From contig DATKKE010000070.1 in the NCBI GenBank assembly GCA_035543455.1, positions 1-37,964 on the forward strand: a stretch of 37,964 nucleotides of DNA. The letters are read 5' to 3'. The notes under the pieces were generated by a model. That model was not told where the DNA came from and searched no databases. It worked only from the letters and a program-made list of their open reading frames with translations. The translations under genes were made by a program, and so were the position numbers. The stretch is from CAIKOD01 sp035543455 (lineage in GTDB: Archaea > Halobacteriota > Methanomicrobia > Methanomicrobiales > Methanospirillaceae). This document shows, in pieces, positions 16,946 through 26,387 of this stretch (positions within the stretch are counted from its first letter, which is position 1; each line of letters starts with the position of its first letter).

Positions 16946-17126
16946 GAGTATCAACCTGACTTGCCCGTTATCATATATTGAAATTTCGGTGCCCCCTGCA
17001 GGGTATTCATCCCGGGATCTCTTTATCAGTTGAAATAGCGCTGTTTATTATTGCGGATGCAGATAATCAGGATTTTGCCGTTCAGACCGGACACCGAGGA
17101 ACACCTCCGGGAGGGTGCCGGTTCCG

Positions 17127-18119
17127 ATGGATGATACTGTTATCATTGACGTACGTTTCGTGACGAAACATTTCAATGGCTCCCGTGTCCTCGACGGAAT
17201 TAGTTTTTCGGTTGCGAAGGGCGAAGTTTTTGGTTTCCTCGGCCCGAACGGTGCCGGAAAGACCACTACACTCCGGATCCTCCTCGGTCTGATGCGACCT
17301 GATTCCGGGGAAGCCCTTGTCCTCGGGAACTCCCTTGATACCGCTGACGAGGTACGAAGTCACGTAGGAGTCCTTTTTGAGAACAACGGACTTGTCGAGC
17401 GTTTCACCGCCCGGGAAAACCTTCTGTTTTATGCGGAACTATATAATATCGAAAATCCGGGAGGCAGGGTAGACGAATTACTCGGGTTCACCGGTCTTGG
17501 AAACAGGGGAGATGATCTCGTCGGGACCTTCTCAACAGGGATGAAAAGAAAACTCGGCCTGGCCCGCGCAATACTCCACGACCCCGAGATCCTGTTTCTC
17601 GACGAACCGTCGTCAGGTCTCGACCCGGAAGGACAGAGAATGGTGCACGACCTCATCCTGGACCTGTCCGGGAAACGGTCCATGACGATCTTTCTGAATT
17701 CCCATAACCTCGAAGAGGTAAGCCGCGTCTGTTCGAAGGTGGCAATCCTGCACAGGGGAGTAATCCGGGCTTACGATACCGTTGATCACCTGCGGACCGG
17801 ACCTGATGGGACAGAAATGGAAATCACCCTCCACGACGCAGCTGAAGCGACAAAGGCCATCCGGGTGTTATCAGGAATGGAAGGAGCAGGTACCGTCAGA
17901 CAGGTGGACGACCGGCACGTCACGGTCTTCCTGCATGGTGATTCAGGGTTCCCGGTACTCAGGGAGCTGGTGGCCCGTGAAGTCGTCGTAGAGGAGATCA
18001 AGAGACGAAAACGATCTCTCGAGGAGATCTACCTCGACACGGTACGGCAGGCAGAAGGAGACAGTGCAGAGTCTGCGAAGGAACGTGCTCCCGGAATTTT
18101 GGGGAGGGTAAAATCGTGA
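17127..18119 (+). CDS. ABC-2 type exporter, ATP-binding subunit
   Basis: A protein of about 330 residues. Walker A is GPNGAGKTT near residue 40; the signature FSTGMKRKLGLARA and Walker B LFLDEPSSGLDPEG follow; the switch His is in NSHNLEEV. A C-terminal extension of about 110 residues resembles the regulatory tail of the CcmA/DrrA type ATPases. It pairs with the permease, whose GTG overlaps its TGA (18116-18119), and powers export of an unknown substrate. ATG 17127 is preferred; a GTG at 17115 directly after GGAGGG is an alternative that adds four residues. Confidence 0.93.
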   Translation: MDDTVIIDVRFVTKHFNGSRVLDGISFSVAKGEVFGFLGPNGAGKTTTLRILLGLMRPDSGEALVLGNSLDTADEVRSHVGVLFENNGLVERFTARENLLFYAELYNIENPGGRVDELLGFTGLGNRGDDLVGTFSTGMKRKLGLARAILHDPEILFLDEPSSGLDPEGQRMVHDLILDLSGKRSMTIFLNSHNLEEVSRVCSKVAILHRGVIRAYDTVDHLRTGPDGTEMEITLHDAAEATKAIRVLSGMEGAGTVRQVDDRHVTVFLHGDSGFPVLRELVAREVVVEEIKRRKRSLEEIYLDTVRQAEGDSAESAKERAPGILGRVKS

Positions 18120-18820
18120 AAGGAATCTATGTAATTGCACGGAAGGAGATCAGGCTATTCCTGCATAACCCCCAGCTTCTCATATCAGCGGTGATTTTTT
18201 CCCTCGTATTCGGCCTGATCTCGGGTCCGGCGGTTATTGTGGCAACACCCGGGGTGACGTTCAGCCAGGTCTATTCACTCCTGGTTTCATTGAGTCTTAT
18301 GACAGGTCTCCTGATCGGCTATCTCCTTTCCGGCCAGACATTCCTCCGTGAAAAGCAGGAGGGTACCATCGAGACGCTTCTCGCCGGGCCCCTTCCCTTG
18401 CGCCAGATATGGCTCGGGAAAGTGATTGGGGTCCTCGTACCTGCATATATCCTTACGCTGTTCTCATCGGTACTGATGATCGGGCTCGCTTCGGCGATGT
18501 CGGGGCAGTGGACACTGCCGCCTGCCCAGATTATTCTCCACATGATCGTCGTTGTGCCCGCGTTCATCGCATCGGGGGTCGGATTGCTTGGTTTCGTGCA
18601 GCTCCTGCTTGGCATGCGTGAGAACCAGATAATCAATATCGTGGTCATTTTCGGGCTGATCTTCATCATCAGTTTTTCAAGGGAACTCATAGGGCCGGGA
18701 TTTGAAATCACGTGGTCTTCCGAAGGACTGTTTCTTACCATCGCCCTGGTCCTGATCCTTATCACGAGGGGCCTGACACGGGTCCTTGACAAGGAAAAGA
18801 TCGTCCGGACAATTCCCTGA
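18116..18820 (+). CDS. ABC-2 type exporter, permease subunit
   Basis: A 234-residue membrane protein with six predicted helices. The N-terminus MKGIYVIARKEIRLFLHNP is the amphipathic lead-in typical of ABC-2 permeases, and LREKQEGTIETLLAGPLPLRQIWLGK is the conserved cytoplasmic segment (E-x-G-T-x-x-x-L-L-x-x-P) that couples to the ATPase. It overlaps the ATPase gene by four bases (GTGA), so the two are co-translated. The substrate cannot be told from the sequence; drug, lipid or polysaccharide export are all seen in this superfamily. Confidence 0.9.
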   Translation: MKGIYVIARKEIRLFLHNPQLLISAVIFSLVFGLISGPAVIVATPGVTFSQVYSLLVSLSLMTGLLIGYLLSGQTFLREKQEGTIETLLAGPLPLRQIWLGKVIGVLVPAYILTLFSSVLMIGLASAMSGQWTLPPAQIILHMIVVVPAFIASGVGLLGFVQLLLGMRENQIINIVVIFGLIFIISFSRELIGPGFEITWSSEGLFLTIALVLILITRGLTRVLDKEKIVRTIP

Positions 18821-18867
18821 CCGCATACAAAACCAGGTTTTGGTGTCCCGGTACCAAACGGCAAGGA

Positions 18868-18880
18868 GTTTATATAATTG
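18868..18880 (+). promoter_or_regulatory. TATA box upstream of receiver-PAS kinase
   Basis: GTTTATATAATTG is a near-ideal archaeal TATA box. Expected transcription start is about 18900, leaving a leader of roughly 150 bases before the ATG at 19055, long for this window. Confidence 0.5.
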
Positions 18881-19054
18881 ATATTTTCTACATCCTCCCC
18901 GGACCCGCAACCAGCTAATTTCTTTCCGATATACCGGTGGGGCCGATTCGTTCGTGAAGAAACATGAAAGAACAAATAGTTACCTTTATTGAAATTTCAG
19001 GGATACGATACTAGAAGCAGGCGGGGATCAACCCGGGCAGCCGTGCACTGTGCC

Positions 19055-20932
19055 ATGATACCGATTCTTCTTGTTGATGATGAACCAGCCCTCCTTGAAA
19101 TCGCAAAGATTTTTATCGAGCGGGAGGGGGGATACCAGGTTACCACCTGCTCGTCAGCGTTCGAAGCGATGAAAATTCTTGAGAATTCACAGTTCACGGT
19201 GATAATTTCAGATTATGAAATGCCCGCCATGGATGGTATCGAGTTTCTCAAGAAGATCAGGACAGTGGGAAATAGAACTCCTTTTATCATTTTCACCGGC
19301 CGGGGCCGTGAACAGGTCGTTATCGAAGCGATCAATTATGGTGCGGATTTCTATCTCCAGAAAGGTGGAGACCCCAAGTCTCAGTTTGCCGACCTGCGGA
19401 ACATGATCCAGCAGGCAGCTAAACGGTTAGAGGCCGAGGAAGCATTCAGGCGGTCGGAGCGGCAGTTGTACGAGATCATCAACTTCCTGCCCGATGCGAC
19501 ATTCGCAATTGACAGGGAAGGAAAAATAATTGCATGGAATCGTGCGATCGAGGAAATGACCGGAATCCCTGCCAGCAAGATGCTCGGAAAGGGTGATATG
19601 GAATATGCCCTGCCCTTCTACGGGATCCGGAGGAAGATCCTGATCGACCTCCTGTTCGAGAAAGATGAGGATATCATACGTCATTATTACAGTCACATTG
19701 TGAGAAATGGCAATGGTATCATCGCGGAAACCGAAATATCCCTGTTGCGAAAGAAACCCACCATTGTTTGGGCAAAAGCGACCCCGTTCTATGATGAACA
19801 TAATAATGTGATAGGTGCCGTCGAGAGTATCCGGGATATTACTGACCTGAGACAATATGAAGAAACGATAGTCGAAGGTAAGAACAGGTTCCAGGAACTT
19901 GCCGATCAACTTCCCCAGGGAATTTACGAGATAGATCTCCAGGGTTCAATCCTCTATGCGGACCATCGCACCCTCGGCATATTCGGGTACCCCCGCGATT
20001 CTGCCTACAGGGATTACAATATCTTTCGCATGCTTATCCCCGAAGAACACTCACGCGCACGCCAGGGAATCAGGGCAACACTGGAAACTCGCAGGATTCA
20101 GGGAAATGTCTACACCGCATTACGAAAGGATAGCACGACATTTCCGGTATGGATCTTCACAGCTCCGATTGTCTCGGATGATACGGTCACCGGGATCAGG
20201 GGGAGCATTATTGATCTCTCCGGGATTGATCTGGCCGATGAAAAGGTCAGGAAATATAATGACATCGTAGAGGCTACCAACAGGAAGCTGTATCTTCTCA
20301 ACAGCATTACCCGCCATGATCTGCAGAACCAGTTGACAATTCTGAATGGTGCGCTTGAACTCGCTAAAACAGGGACCGCCGATGAGCTTGCAGAGTTCCT
20401 CGCGATGGCTGAAAAGGCGGCCGCAGCGATGACGAAAACGATCTCGTTTACCAAAGAATACCAGAATATCGGGGTCAGTGAACCGATCTGGCAGTCTTTG
20501 GATGACGTAGTCCACCGTGCTTCCGAATCGCTGCCTACTACCAGGGTATCTCTTGATATTCACGTCGGTAAGGTCCGGGTTTTTGCCGATCACCTGTTAG
20601 AGAAGGTTTTCTATAATCTTTTTGAAAATGCGCTCAGGCATGGCGGCGAACCCCTGACGACCATCCAGGTACTTGCCCGGGAGGATGAATCAGGACTTTT
20701 AATCACGGTGGAAGATGACGGTATAGGGATTACCAGAAAAGACAAGGAGAAAATTTTTGAACGGGGTATCGGACAGAATACAGGCCTCGGCCTGTTCCTC
20801 GCACGCGAAATTCTCTCGATTACAGGCATTACCCTTCAAGAGACCGGGATACCCGGCAAAGGTGCCAGGTTTGAAATCTGCGTGCCCAGGCAATGCTGCG
20901 GGTCGATATATTATGAAATTCAGGGTACGTGA
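19055..20932 (+). CDS. receiver-PAS-PAS hybrid sensor histidine kinase
   Basis: A soluble 625-residue kinase. The receiver (1-120) carries D53 in ISDYEMPAMDG plus FTG and QKGGDP; PAS domains lie at about 133-255 and 262-385; the H-box is SITRHDLQNQ with H421; the ATPase has N-box FYNLFENALRHGGE, G1 DDGIGIT and G2 GLGLFLAREIL. No membrane segment is present, so signals are cytoplasmic and the N-terminal receiver probably takes phosphate from another kinase. I start at the ATG of MIPILLVDDE (19055) because receiver domains begin there; an upstream TTG at 18989 adds 22 unrelated residues. Close paralogs are at 10247 and 32512. Confidence 0.92.
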   Translation: MIPILLVDDEPALLEIAKIFIEREGGYQVTTCSSAFEAMKILENSQFTVIISDYEMPAMDGIEFLKKIRTVGNRTPFIIFTGRGREQVVIEAINYGADFYLQKGGDPKSQFADLRNMIQQAAKRLEAEEAFRRSERQLYEIINFLPDATFAIDREGKIIAWNRAIEEMTGIPASKMLGKGDMEYALPFYGIRRKILIDLLFEKDEDIIRHYYSHIVRNGNGIIAETEISLLRKKPTIVWAKATPFYDEHNNVIGAVESIRDITDLRQYEETIVEGKNRFQELADQLPQGIYEIDLQGSILYADHRTLGIFGYPRDSAYRDYNIFRMLIPEEHSRARQGIRATLETRRIQGNVYTALRKDSTTFPVWIFTAPIVSDDTVTGIRGSIIDLSGIDLADEKVRKYNDIVEATNRKLYLLNSITRHDLQNQLTILNGALELAKTGTADELAEFLAMAEKAAAAMTKTISFTKEYQNIGVSEPIWQSLDDVVHRASESLPTTRVSLDIHVGKVRVFADHLLEKVFYNLFENALRHGGEPLTTIQVLAREDESGLLITVEDDGIGITRKDKEKIFERGIGQNTGLGLFLAREILSITGITLQETGIPGKGARFEICVPRQCCGSIYYEIQGT

Positions 20933-21223
20933 TACGATCTTCCCGATATGAAGTACCCCGGCCATTTATAGAACGATGAGATTACCTTCCTTTACAGGTA
21001 CTCCCATTACAGGGCCGGCAATGATTCATAATTCAGGCTTTGTTGAAATCCTCCCTTCAAAGTAATCCCGCTTCATGCTGAGGCTGATTCAATCCCTTAT
21101 GATTTCAGACCGGTTCGAATAATCAGATGTTCCCGGGGCTCCACCCCCCCGCTGATGCGACCCGGTCGCGATAGGGACTGGACCGGGGATGATTTGTTCT
21201 TGATTCCCGGTTAACCCGTCCAA

Positions 21224-21280
21224 TGGCCATCCTGGCGGGGGTGTGACAGGGAGGTGGGTGAAACCCTCCTTCTGCCGGAA
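21224..21280 (+). repeat. dispersed GC-rich element, copy B
   Basis: Matches the minus strand of 8184-8238 over about 50 bases. The best-conserved core is 21247-21280, starting CAGGGAGG and ending TGCCGGAA. A weaker relative is at 249-293. Its position in spacers suggests a small non-autonomous or structural repeat. Confidence 0.6.
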
Positions 21281-21324
21281 TTTTAGGACCAAAATTATCA
21301 TAAGAGGAATTCAACAGGTCATAA

Positions 21325-21332
21325 TTTATAAA
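21325..21332 (+). promoter_or_regulatory. TATA box for META lipoprotein
   Basis: TTTATAAA lies 35-42 bases upstream of the ATG at 21367, implying transcription start near 21355 and a leader of about 12 bases. Confidence 0.5.
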
Positions 21333-21366
21333 AACCTTTAAAAAGATTAGAGTTGAATTTCGGCTC

Positions 21367-21870
21367 ATGAAATTACTGACTGTTTTGATATTCGTTTCTC
21401 TTTTTCTTGGAGTTATTGGAACCGGTTGCACAACAACACCCTCCCTGCCACCCGGTACTCCGGTACCGACAGCACCGGCATCCTCGCAGGTTACGCCGGT
21501 TCCGACCCCGCTTACCGACCCGTTGCTCCTCGGGACCTGGACGTTGAAGGCGATGAATATCCAGGGAGGTACCGCCCTTACGTTCCCGGCCGGCGCACAG
21601 ATCTTCATTACCTTCGATTCGGGGACCCTGAACGGGTATTCAGGCTGTAATAATTATTATGCACCGTATACCCTGACAGGTCAGGTCCTGCCGGCAGGAT
21701 CCGGTATCGCCATAGGGACCATGGTTTCGTCAAACAAATATTGTGAATCGATCGCCGGTACCGAGACTACGTACCTTCAAATCCTCCAAAGGGCTACGAG
21801 CTACACGGTCAACGGGAACACCCTGACAATTACGGACAACCTCCATAACCAGCTGAGTTTCGGCAGGTAA
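21367..21870 (+). CDS. META-domain lipoprotein
   Basis: A 167-residue exported protein. A signal peptide (1-20) ends in the lipobox-like VIGTGC, so Cys21 is probably lipid-modified and the protein anchored outside the membrane. A Pro/Thr/Ser-rich spacer to about residue 50 is followed by a META (HslJ-like) domain: GTWTLKAMN, SGCNNYYAPYTL, then MVSSNKYCES and LQILQRATSYTVNGNTLTI. META domains occur in heat-shock and motility-associated proteins; the biochemical role is not settled. The ATG at 21367 fits both the signal peptide and the TATA box spacing. Confidence 0.88.
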   Translation: MKLLTVLIFVSLFLGVIGTGCTTTPSLPPGTPVPTAPASSQVTPVPTPLTDPLLLGTWTLKAMNIQGGTALTFPAGAQIFITFDSGTLNGYSGCNNYYAPYTLTGQVLPAGSGIAIGTMVSSNKYCESIAGTETTYLQILQRATSYTVNGNTLTITDNLHNQLSFGR

Positions 21871-22104
21871 CCGGTACTATCCATCTTTTTCAAAGAATTG
21901 GTATGCTACGGAAAAACAATATCCGACAGATACTTATTCCCAGTTTCTGATCACGTCCAGGCGGTATTCTGATCGCACCCCGGTATCTGCCTGTTTTTTT
22001 CCACGAAGGGCCTGGATAAAATCGCCTGGTTTTTAACCGGTATCGATGATGTATACAGCATAGATCAACGGCATTTGTCATCAGGATCTGAAAAGAGGAG
22101 TATC

Positions 22105-22980
22105 ATGAAGAGAAATTCCAGTATCCTTATCGTTCTCCTGGTTTTGGTAATGCTTACGGCAATGATAATGCCTGCAACAGCGGTATTGCAGGAGATCATG
22201 TACCGGGGGCAGGTCGTTTCCGTAAACCAGAGTGGAGGGACTCTGACAATTAACGCCGGATACCAGTATGGGTGTAATTACTCCGGCGCTACCCCGAAGT
22301 GTACCTGGGATCAGGTCCCCGCATCCAACCTGACCGGGACGGTTCCCGATCCGACGGCATTTAATGTATTTAAAGCGGGAGACCCGGTTGCGGCTACGAG
22401 CATCGGGGGACCGGGAGGGACCTGGATTGGGCTCGCAAAAATTTATCCGACTCCGGGGATAGAGAACTGGCTTGGAACCGATATCATCGGCGACCCGGAC
22501 TCGCTCCCGGTAGGACTCGCATCAGATTATTATTTCTCCTTTGAAACGGCACCAGAATGCGGTAACTGTACCGGGTCTGTCTGTAATGCCCGTTATGCAG
22601 ATGTCACCCTGAACAGCACTGACATGACCGTCCTCCGGAAAAACCTTACTCCGGGGGAGACAGCATTTTATAACGGCAGAAATGATAATTCAAGCGTTTT
22701 AATTAAATTTGTCAAAGGCCAGGCCCTTTCGGACACATGCCCCGGAATGGCGGGAATGGTCGGGCTGCAGCCCGTTTCGGTATTTACTATCCATGTAACC
22801 CAGGCCATCGCCCGCCCCCATTCCCCGGTCCCAAGCCGGAATTCAGGTACTCCGACATCGGCAGTGCAGACAACGGTACCGGGAAGTCCGCCTCCGGCAG
22901 CCACAAAAGCACCGTCCGACCTCGGAATTCCCCTTGCCGCACTTGGCATGACAGGGTTCCTGATGTTCCGGAAGGGGTAG
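22105..22980 (+). CDS. surface protein with C-terminal membrane anchor
   Basis: A 291-residue secreted protein. The signal peptide MKRNSSILIVLLVLVMLTAM... is cleaved around ATAV. The mature part is rich in Gly, Thr and Asn, with several N-x-S/T sites and six cysteines in pairs (GCNYS, KCTW, ECGNCTGSVCN), suggesting disulfides or metal binding. A Pro/Thr/Ser-rich stalk from about 240 leads to a hydrophobic C-terminus with a short basic end (FLMFRKG), as in envelope proteins of Methanoregula-like archaea. GAGGAG upstream supports ATG 22105 rather than the TTG-type start at 22075. Function unknown. Confidence 0.75.
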   Translation: MKRNSSILIVLLVLVMLTAMIMPATAVLQEIMYRGQVVSVNQSGGTLTINAGYQYGCNYSGATPKCTWDQVPASNLTGTVPDPTAFNVFKAGDPVAATSIGGPGGTWIGLAKIYPTPGIENWLGTDIIGDPDSLPVGLASDYYFSFETAPECGNCTGSVCNARYADVTLNSTDMTVLRKNLTPGETAFYNGRNDNSSVLIKFVKGQALSDTCPGMAGMVGLQPVSVFTIHVTQAIARPHSPVPSRNSGTPTSAVQTTVPGSPPPAATKAPSDLGIPLAALGMTGFLMFRKG

Positions 22981-23109
22981 CACGGTATGAGACAGCCCGG
23001 AACCTTCAATCTAATTTTTCACAGACATCACAGGCATAAAGACCGGCAGGTTCGTGTCCGGCGATGTAAAGGTAATTGGTATCCGGCAAAACATAGGCAT
23101 TTCCGGGAG

Positions 23110-24402
23110 TTAATGAGTGATATTCACTCCGGGAGGCCCCTTCTGGCACACCGTACCTGTCCGTTCGTGGTTCAGGCCCAGGAATGAGCAATAACCGCCT
23201 GAACATGCGATAGCCCCAGAGCTGTAGTTACCAAGCACCTGTGCCCTGTTCCCGGGTTCGGCCATCCACGAATCAAAGGCCCGCCGTTCGATCCCGTGTG
23301 TATAACCATTCCATTGCCCGTACGCGTTCTCCACTACGTTTTCATCAGGCGATAAACCGTAGAGTATTTTTATACTGTTAGCGCAGGTGCCGGTTTTGGG
23401 GTTGATGTACGACAGGTACTGGTACTGCGCCATATCCTCTGCCCTTACCAGGGCCAGGTTAAAAAGTCGCTCGTCAAAGAACAGAGGTGATACTCCGTAT
23501 TGTTCCCGGATCCCGTTCAGATACGCGATCGCATCCGAGGAATCCGACGATGATGACCCGGATTTAAGGGTTTCCCTCGAAAATGACGATACCAGGGCGC
23601 CGCCTGTGCTCATCATGCTGTTGATGGAATCCGATATAAATACCTGCGATCCCGGAACTACCAGGATTAATGCAATAATCACGACAGCAACGAGGATCCC
23701 TTTCCTCCAGGGAGTGCCGAGAATCCCTTCCCTGCCTGATTTTTTTTGTTTTATCTCCCTGTTTGTTTCGAATGAGTATTCCGAGAGCCGGAGTTCACGG
23801 ACAATTGCTTCCATGTCCAGAGCCCTCAGGGTATACCCGGCATCGATAAACCGTAGTTTTTCAGGTAACGATTCCGCGGTTACTACCCGGAACCATTTAA
23901 CCCTGCGGAGATCTATCTGTCCATCCGCATAGCTGCTCCCTGGGCAGAAGTAGGCCCAGGACCCGATTTTTTTCAGGTTGCTCTCTCCGATATGGGGAAA
24001 ATGTGCCCGGCAAATGGGGATCATCTTGTCGATGAAGTCCTGCCGGTGTATTTTAGCCTGGATAAAAATGTTAGGGAGCGGGTGAATCCCGTCCTTTGTT
24101 TCGACCTCCCAGGAACCATTTTCCGACCCCCGGACAGTCCCCGAAAATGCCTTCAGGTCGAGGATCAGGGGGCCGTGGGATGTCAGGATTACGCAGTCGA
24201 GTTCGCCGTTCGAAACAAGGACATTCGTCAGGATAAAAACGTCCTGGTCGGCAAATTCTCCGGCGACAATACGGGCTATCTCCTTTATCTGGTGGTGCTC
24301 GTGCGAGTATTTTGTTTTCTGACCGCGGAAAAAACGAATTCCCATACCCGTCAACCAAAAATCCTGGCGAAGCCGTCCTGTTCCTTCATATTGGGTCTCC
24401 AT
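23110..24402 (-). CDS. NERD domain - membrane helix - CAP domain fusion
   Basis: A 430-residue protein. Residues about 30-150 resemble a NERD domain, a nuclease-related fold: GELDCVILTSHGPLILDLKAFSG carries Asp and the D-x-K of a PD-(D/E)xK core. Residues about 232-252 form one transmembrane helix after a basic run (KQKKSGREG), and a Ser-rich spacer leads to a CAP/SCP-like domain (about 290-430) with YLNGIREQYGVSPLFFD and NVVENAYGQW. CAP metal-binding histidines are not obvious: the usual GHR is GNR. Positive-inside charge puts NERD in the cytoplasm and CAP outside. ATG 24402 follows AGGT; an upstream start at 24474 adds 24 unlikely residues. Confidence 0.72.
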   Translation of the reverse strand: METQYEGTGRLRQDFWLTGMGIRFFRGQKTKYSHEHHQIKEIARIVAGEFADQDVFILTNVLVSNGELDCVILTSHGPLILDLKAFSGTVRGSENGSWEVETKDGIHPLPNIFIQAKIHRQDFIDKMIPICRAHFPHIGESNLKKIGSWAYFCPGSSYADGQIDLRRVKWFRVVTAESLPEKLRFIDAGYTLRALDMEAIVRELRLSEYSFETNREIKQKKSGREGILGTPWRKGILVAVVIIALILVVPGSQVFISDSINSMMSTGGALVSSFSRETLKSGSSSSDSSDAIAYLNGIREQYGVSPLFFDERLFNLALVRAEDMAQYQYLSYINPKTGTCANSIKILYGLSPDENVVENAYGQWNGYTHGIERRAFDSWMAEPGNRAQVLGNYSSGAIACSGGYCSFLGLNHERTGTVCQKGPPGVNITH

Positions 24403-24627
24403 TTTGATATACCTATCCGGAGGTGAGCCCGCTCCGGCGACGAAACAGGAAATCATGGGTCCCGGCAATGGCACCGCCGTGATGTTCCAGGTCCCGTTAT
24501 ACCGTTACCGAAGGCCTGTACAAACATGCACGGCAAATGGAATTTCATCCTTTGCGGTATCGGCTATTCGACGGATCTGCAGGATGGGCCGGTTGGTTTT
24601 TTTACTCCTGGGGTAGATCTCCACTCC

Positions 24628-25158
24628 ATGGATTTGAAGGACATCCCCGATACCACGAAATGGCAGATCGCGAGCCGGCTTGCATCGAGGCTGCCGGTGA
24701 TGTATGATTTCATTTTCAGGGAACGAATCGGGGCGCAGTACGACGAGCTCGAGCAGGACATCTGGATCGAGATCGGAAAACAATCAAAAGAGGTTGCCGG
24801 GGCCCTGAGGCTCCCCCTTAAAACAGCCCCCCAGGTCGCAGAAGCCCTCCGGATTATATCGACAATTTTCTTTTCCGCAGACTACACGGTTGAACACTTA
24901 AAAATTGCCGAAGACCGTTCTGTTCTCCGGATCACCCGTTGCCCTTTCATTTTCAGGGAGATTGAAATCCGTGGCAGTACCGGACCGGTATTTTCGAGGT
25001 GTCTTACATTCGCGATAACCTCGGTAGAGGCCCTTAACCCGGAATATACGCTAAGGTTCGTCCGGAGCATGTGCATGGGAGACAAGGCCTGCGAGATGAA
25101 AGTAGTGAAAAAAGAACTTGTTGCGGATGAGGAACAGGTACCGGGAACCGAAAAATGA
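24628..25158 (+). CDS. putative ligand-binding protein, ATC-hydrolase-like C-terminus
   Basis: About 176 residues from the ATG at 24628 (MDLKDIPDTTKW); a frame open from 24526 adds 34 residues without obvious character. The N-terminal half is helical (YDFIFRERIGAQYDELEQDIW); the second half has beta strands and ends with SMCMGDKACEMKVVKKE. The GD-x-x-C pattern resembles the C-terminal part of the L-2-amino-thiazoline-4-carboxylic-acid hydrolase-like and related archaeal sensory families, but I cannot assign it. It is divergent from the NERD-CAP gene with no clear partner. Confidence 0.55.
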   Translation: MDLKDIPDTTKWQIASRLASRLPVMYDFIFRERIGAQYDELEQDIWIEIGKQSKEVAGALRLPLKTAPQVAEALRIISTIFFSADYTVEHLKIAEDRSVLRITRCPFIFREIEIRGSTGPVFSRCLTFAITSVEALNPEYTLRFVRSMCMGDKACEMKVVKKELVADEEQVPGTEK

Positions 25159-25211
25159 AAAATTCCTGGTCTTTCCAGGTTGTTATGCCACCAATCCGTT
25201 TTTCCCCGGGA

Positions 25212-26387
25212 TTACCCCATTAAGCCATTTTCCCTGGCAATCTCCACGAACGCATCCGCGGTATAACGGGCCTGCTTTTCAGTCATGCCATACGAATTGT
25301 ATTTCCACACCCTCGTTGCACCCGGTATCGTTCCCCCGATACCCCGTTCCCGTAACGCGCTGGTCAGATAAAAGCCCCGTTTCCTGTGTGTCCCGGCAAC
25401 TTTGTCAAAGGACCCGGTAGTGTCGACACGGGTCAGGGTGTGTTTCCTTGGCATTTCCGAGAGAATTTTCGTCCCGTCAATCGATAGCAGCGCATCGGTG
25501 ACAATCTTCGCATTGGCGAGCTCCCGGTCCCAGTGCTTTACCCTGGACCTGACATGGGGAAATGAGGCCATCATCCCGATCAGGGTCACTCCCATCAATG
25601 TACAGCCGAGCATCTCGATCTCCTTGATGCCGAACGTCCTGCCTGTCACATCGGCCTTCGTTCCGGTAGTCCGGAAAACCTCAGCCGAGCGTTCTTTCGT
25701 TGCTGCAAGAACACCCGAAGGTGCCGGTGCCGCCATGCTCTTGTGGCCCGACCCGATAACGAAATCAGCACCGAGCTGCTTTCCGTCCACTTCCATGATC
25801 CCGACGGTATATGCTCCGTTATAAACAACAGGAATATCATTCTGGCAGGCTGCTTTTACAATTCCGCGGACTTCATGTTCGTTTCCGAACTGGTAATCGA
25901 AGTGGTCGATGAACAGGAGAGAAGGGGGTTTCCGGTACTCCCGCATTATAAAATCGATCTTCTCTGCAGCTGCATCTGCCGTTATGATATTCCCCGCGGT
26001 TTTTGGGATTTCAAGAGGGATGCCTCCGTATGCCTCGATAGCAAGGAATTCGGTATAGTGCGAAAGGGCTGTCAGAAGTACCGGGTCCCCTTTTCTGATA
26101 TACGTCCCGGAAACGGCCTGGAAACCTCTTCGCGCCCCAGGAACTACCCTGGCCTCGTCCATATTCAGGAACCTGGCAAGATCGCGGTGAAACTGGTCGA
26201 TCGGAGGATTTTTTATCATATCGAGGCGGTTCGGTTTGCGGCAGTTGTCACAGACAGAATACCCGTCGCCCCATGCGATCACTGCTTTCATCGCATCGGC
26301 AGTAAGACGCCCGCCGACCTGGATCGGGTCGATATTGATCAGGTTCTCATCGACATCCCGTGCTTCGAGCGAGGGGGTGCACTTCAT
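25212..26387 (-). CDS. pscS: O-phospho-L-seryl-tRNA:Cys-tRNA synthase (SepCysS)
   Basis: A 391-residue PLP enzyme that converts phosphoseryl-tRNA(Cys), made by SepRS, to cysteinyl-tRNA(Cys), the route used by methanogens for cysteine. The PLP lysine is K216 in GSGHKSMAAPAPSG. The conserved catalytic cysteines are present: SVCDNC near residues 45-48 and MLGC later. The N-terminus NINIDPIQ-type opening, GARRGFQAVSG and IDHFDYQFGNEHE are family features. The start ATG overlaps the stop of a 60-residue helical gene by four bases. Sequence looks fully functional. SepRS is not in this window. Confidence 0.95.
   Translation of the reverse strand: MKCTPSLEARDVDENLINIDPIQVGGRLTADAMKAVIAWGDGYSVCDNCRKPNRLDMIKNPPIDQFHRDLARFLNMDEARVVPGARRGFQAVSGTYIRKGDPVLLTALSHYTEFLAIEAYGGIPLEIPKTAGNIITADAAAEKIDFIMREYRKPPSLLFIDHFDYQFGNEHEVRGIVKAACQNDIPVVYNGAYTVGIMEVDGKQLGADFVIGSGHKSMAAPAPSGVLAATKERSAEVFRTTGTKADVTGRTFGIKEIEMLGCTLMGVTLIGMMASFPHVRSRVKHWDRELANAKIVTDALLSIDGTKILSEMPRKHTLTRVDTTGSFDKVAGTHRKRGFYLTSALRERGIGGTIPGATRVWKYNSYGMTEKQARYTADAFVEIARENGLMG

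Larger units (their letters stand above)
20933..21366. other. spacer with dispersed element and promoter
   Basis: About 430 bases without a credible gene; a 70-codon minus-strand frame at 21089-21301 is a reading of the repeat. It holds the dispersed element copy at 21224-21280 and the TATA box of the META lipoprotein at 21325-21332. Confidence 0.55.

Noticed and set aside
5960..18994. Shared 13-mer ACCTTTATTGAAA at 5960-5972 and 18982-18994
   Set aside because: Only two copies, AT-rich and near promoters; chance or common promoter composition is enough.
21105..21130. GGTTCGAAT reminiscent of a tRNA T-loop
   Set aside because: No acceptor, D or anticodon stems could be paired around it.
21089..21301. 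70-codon minus-strand frame beside the META gene
   Set aside because: It is a reading of repeat copy B and nearby low-complexity sequence.
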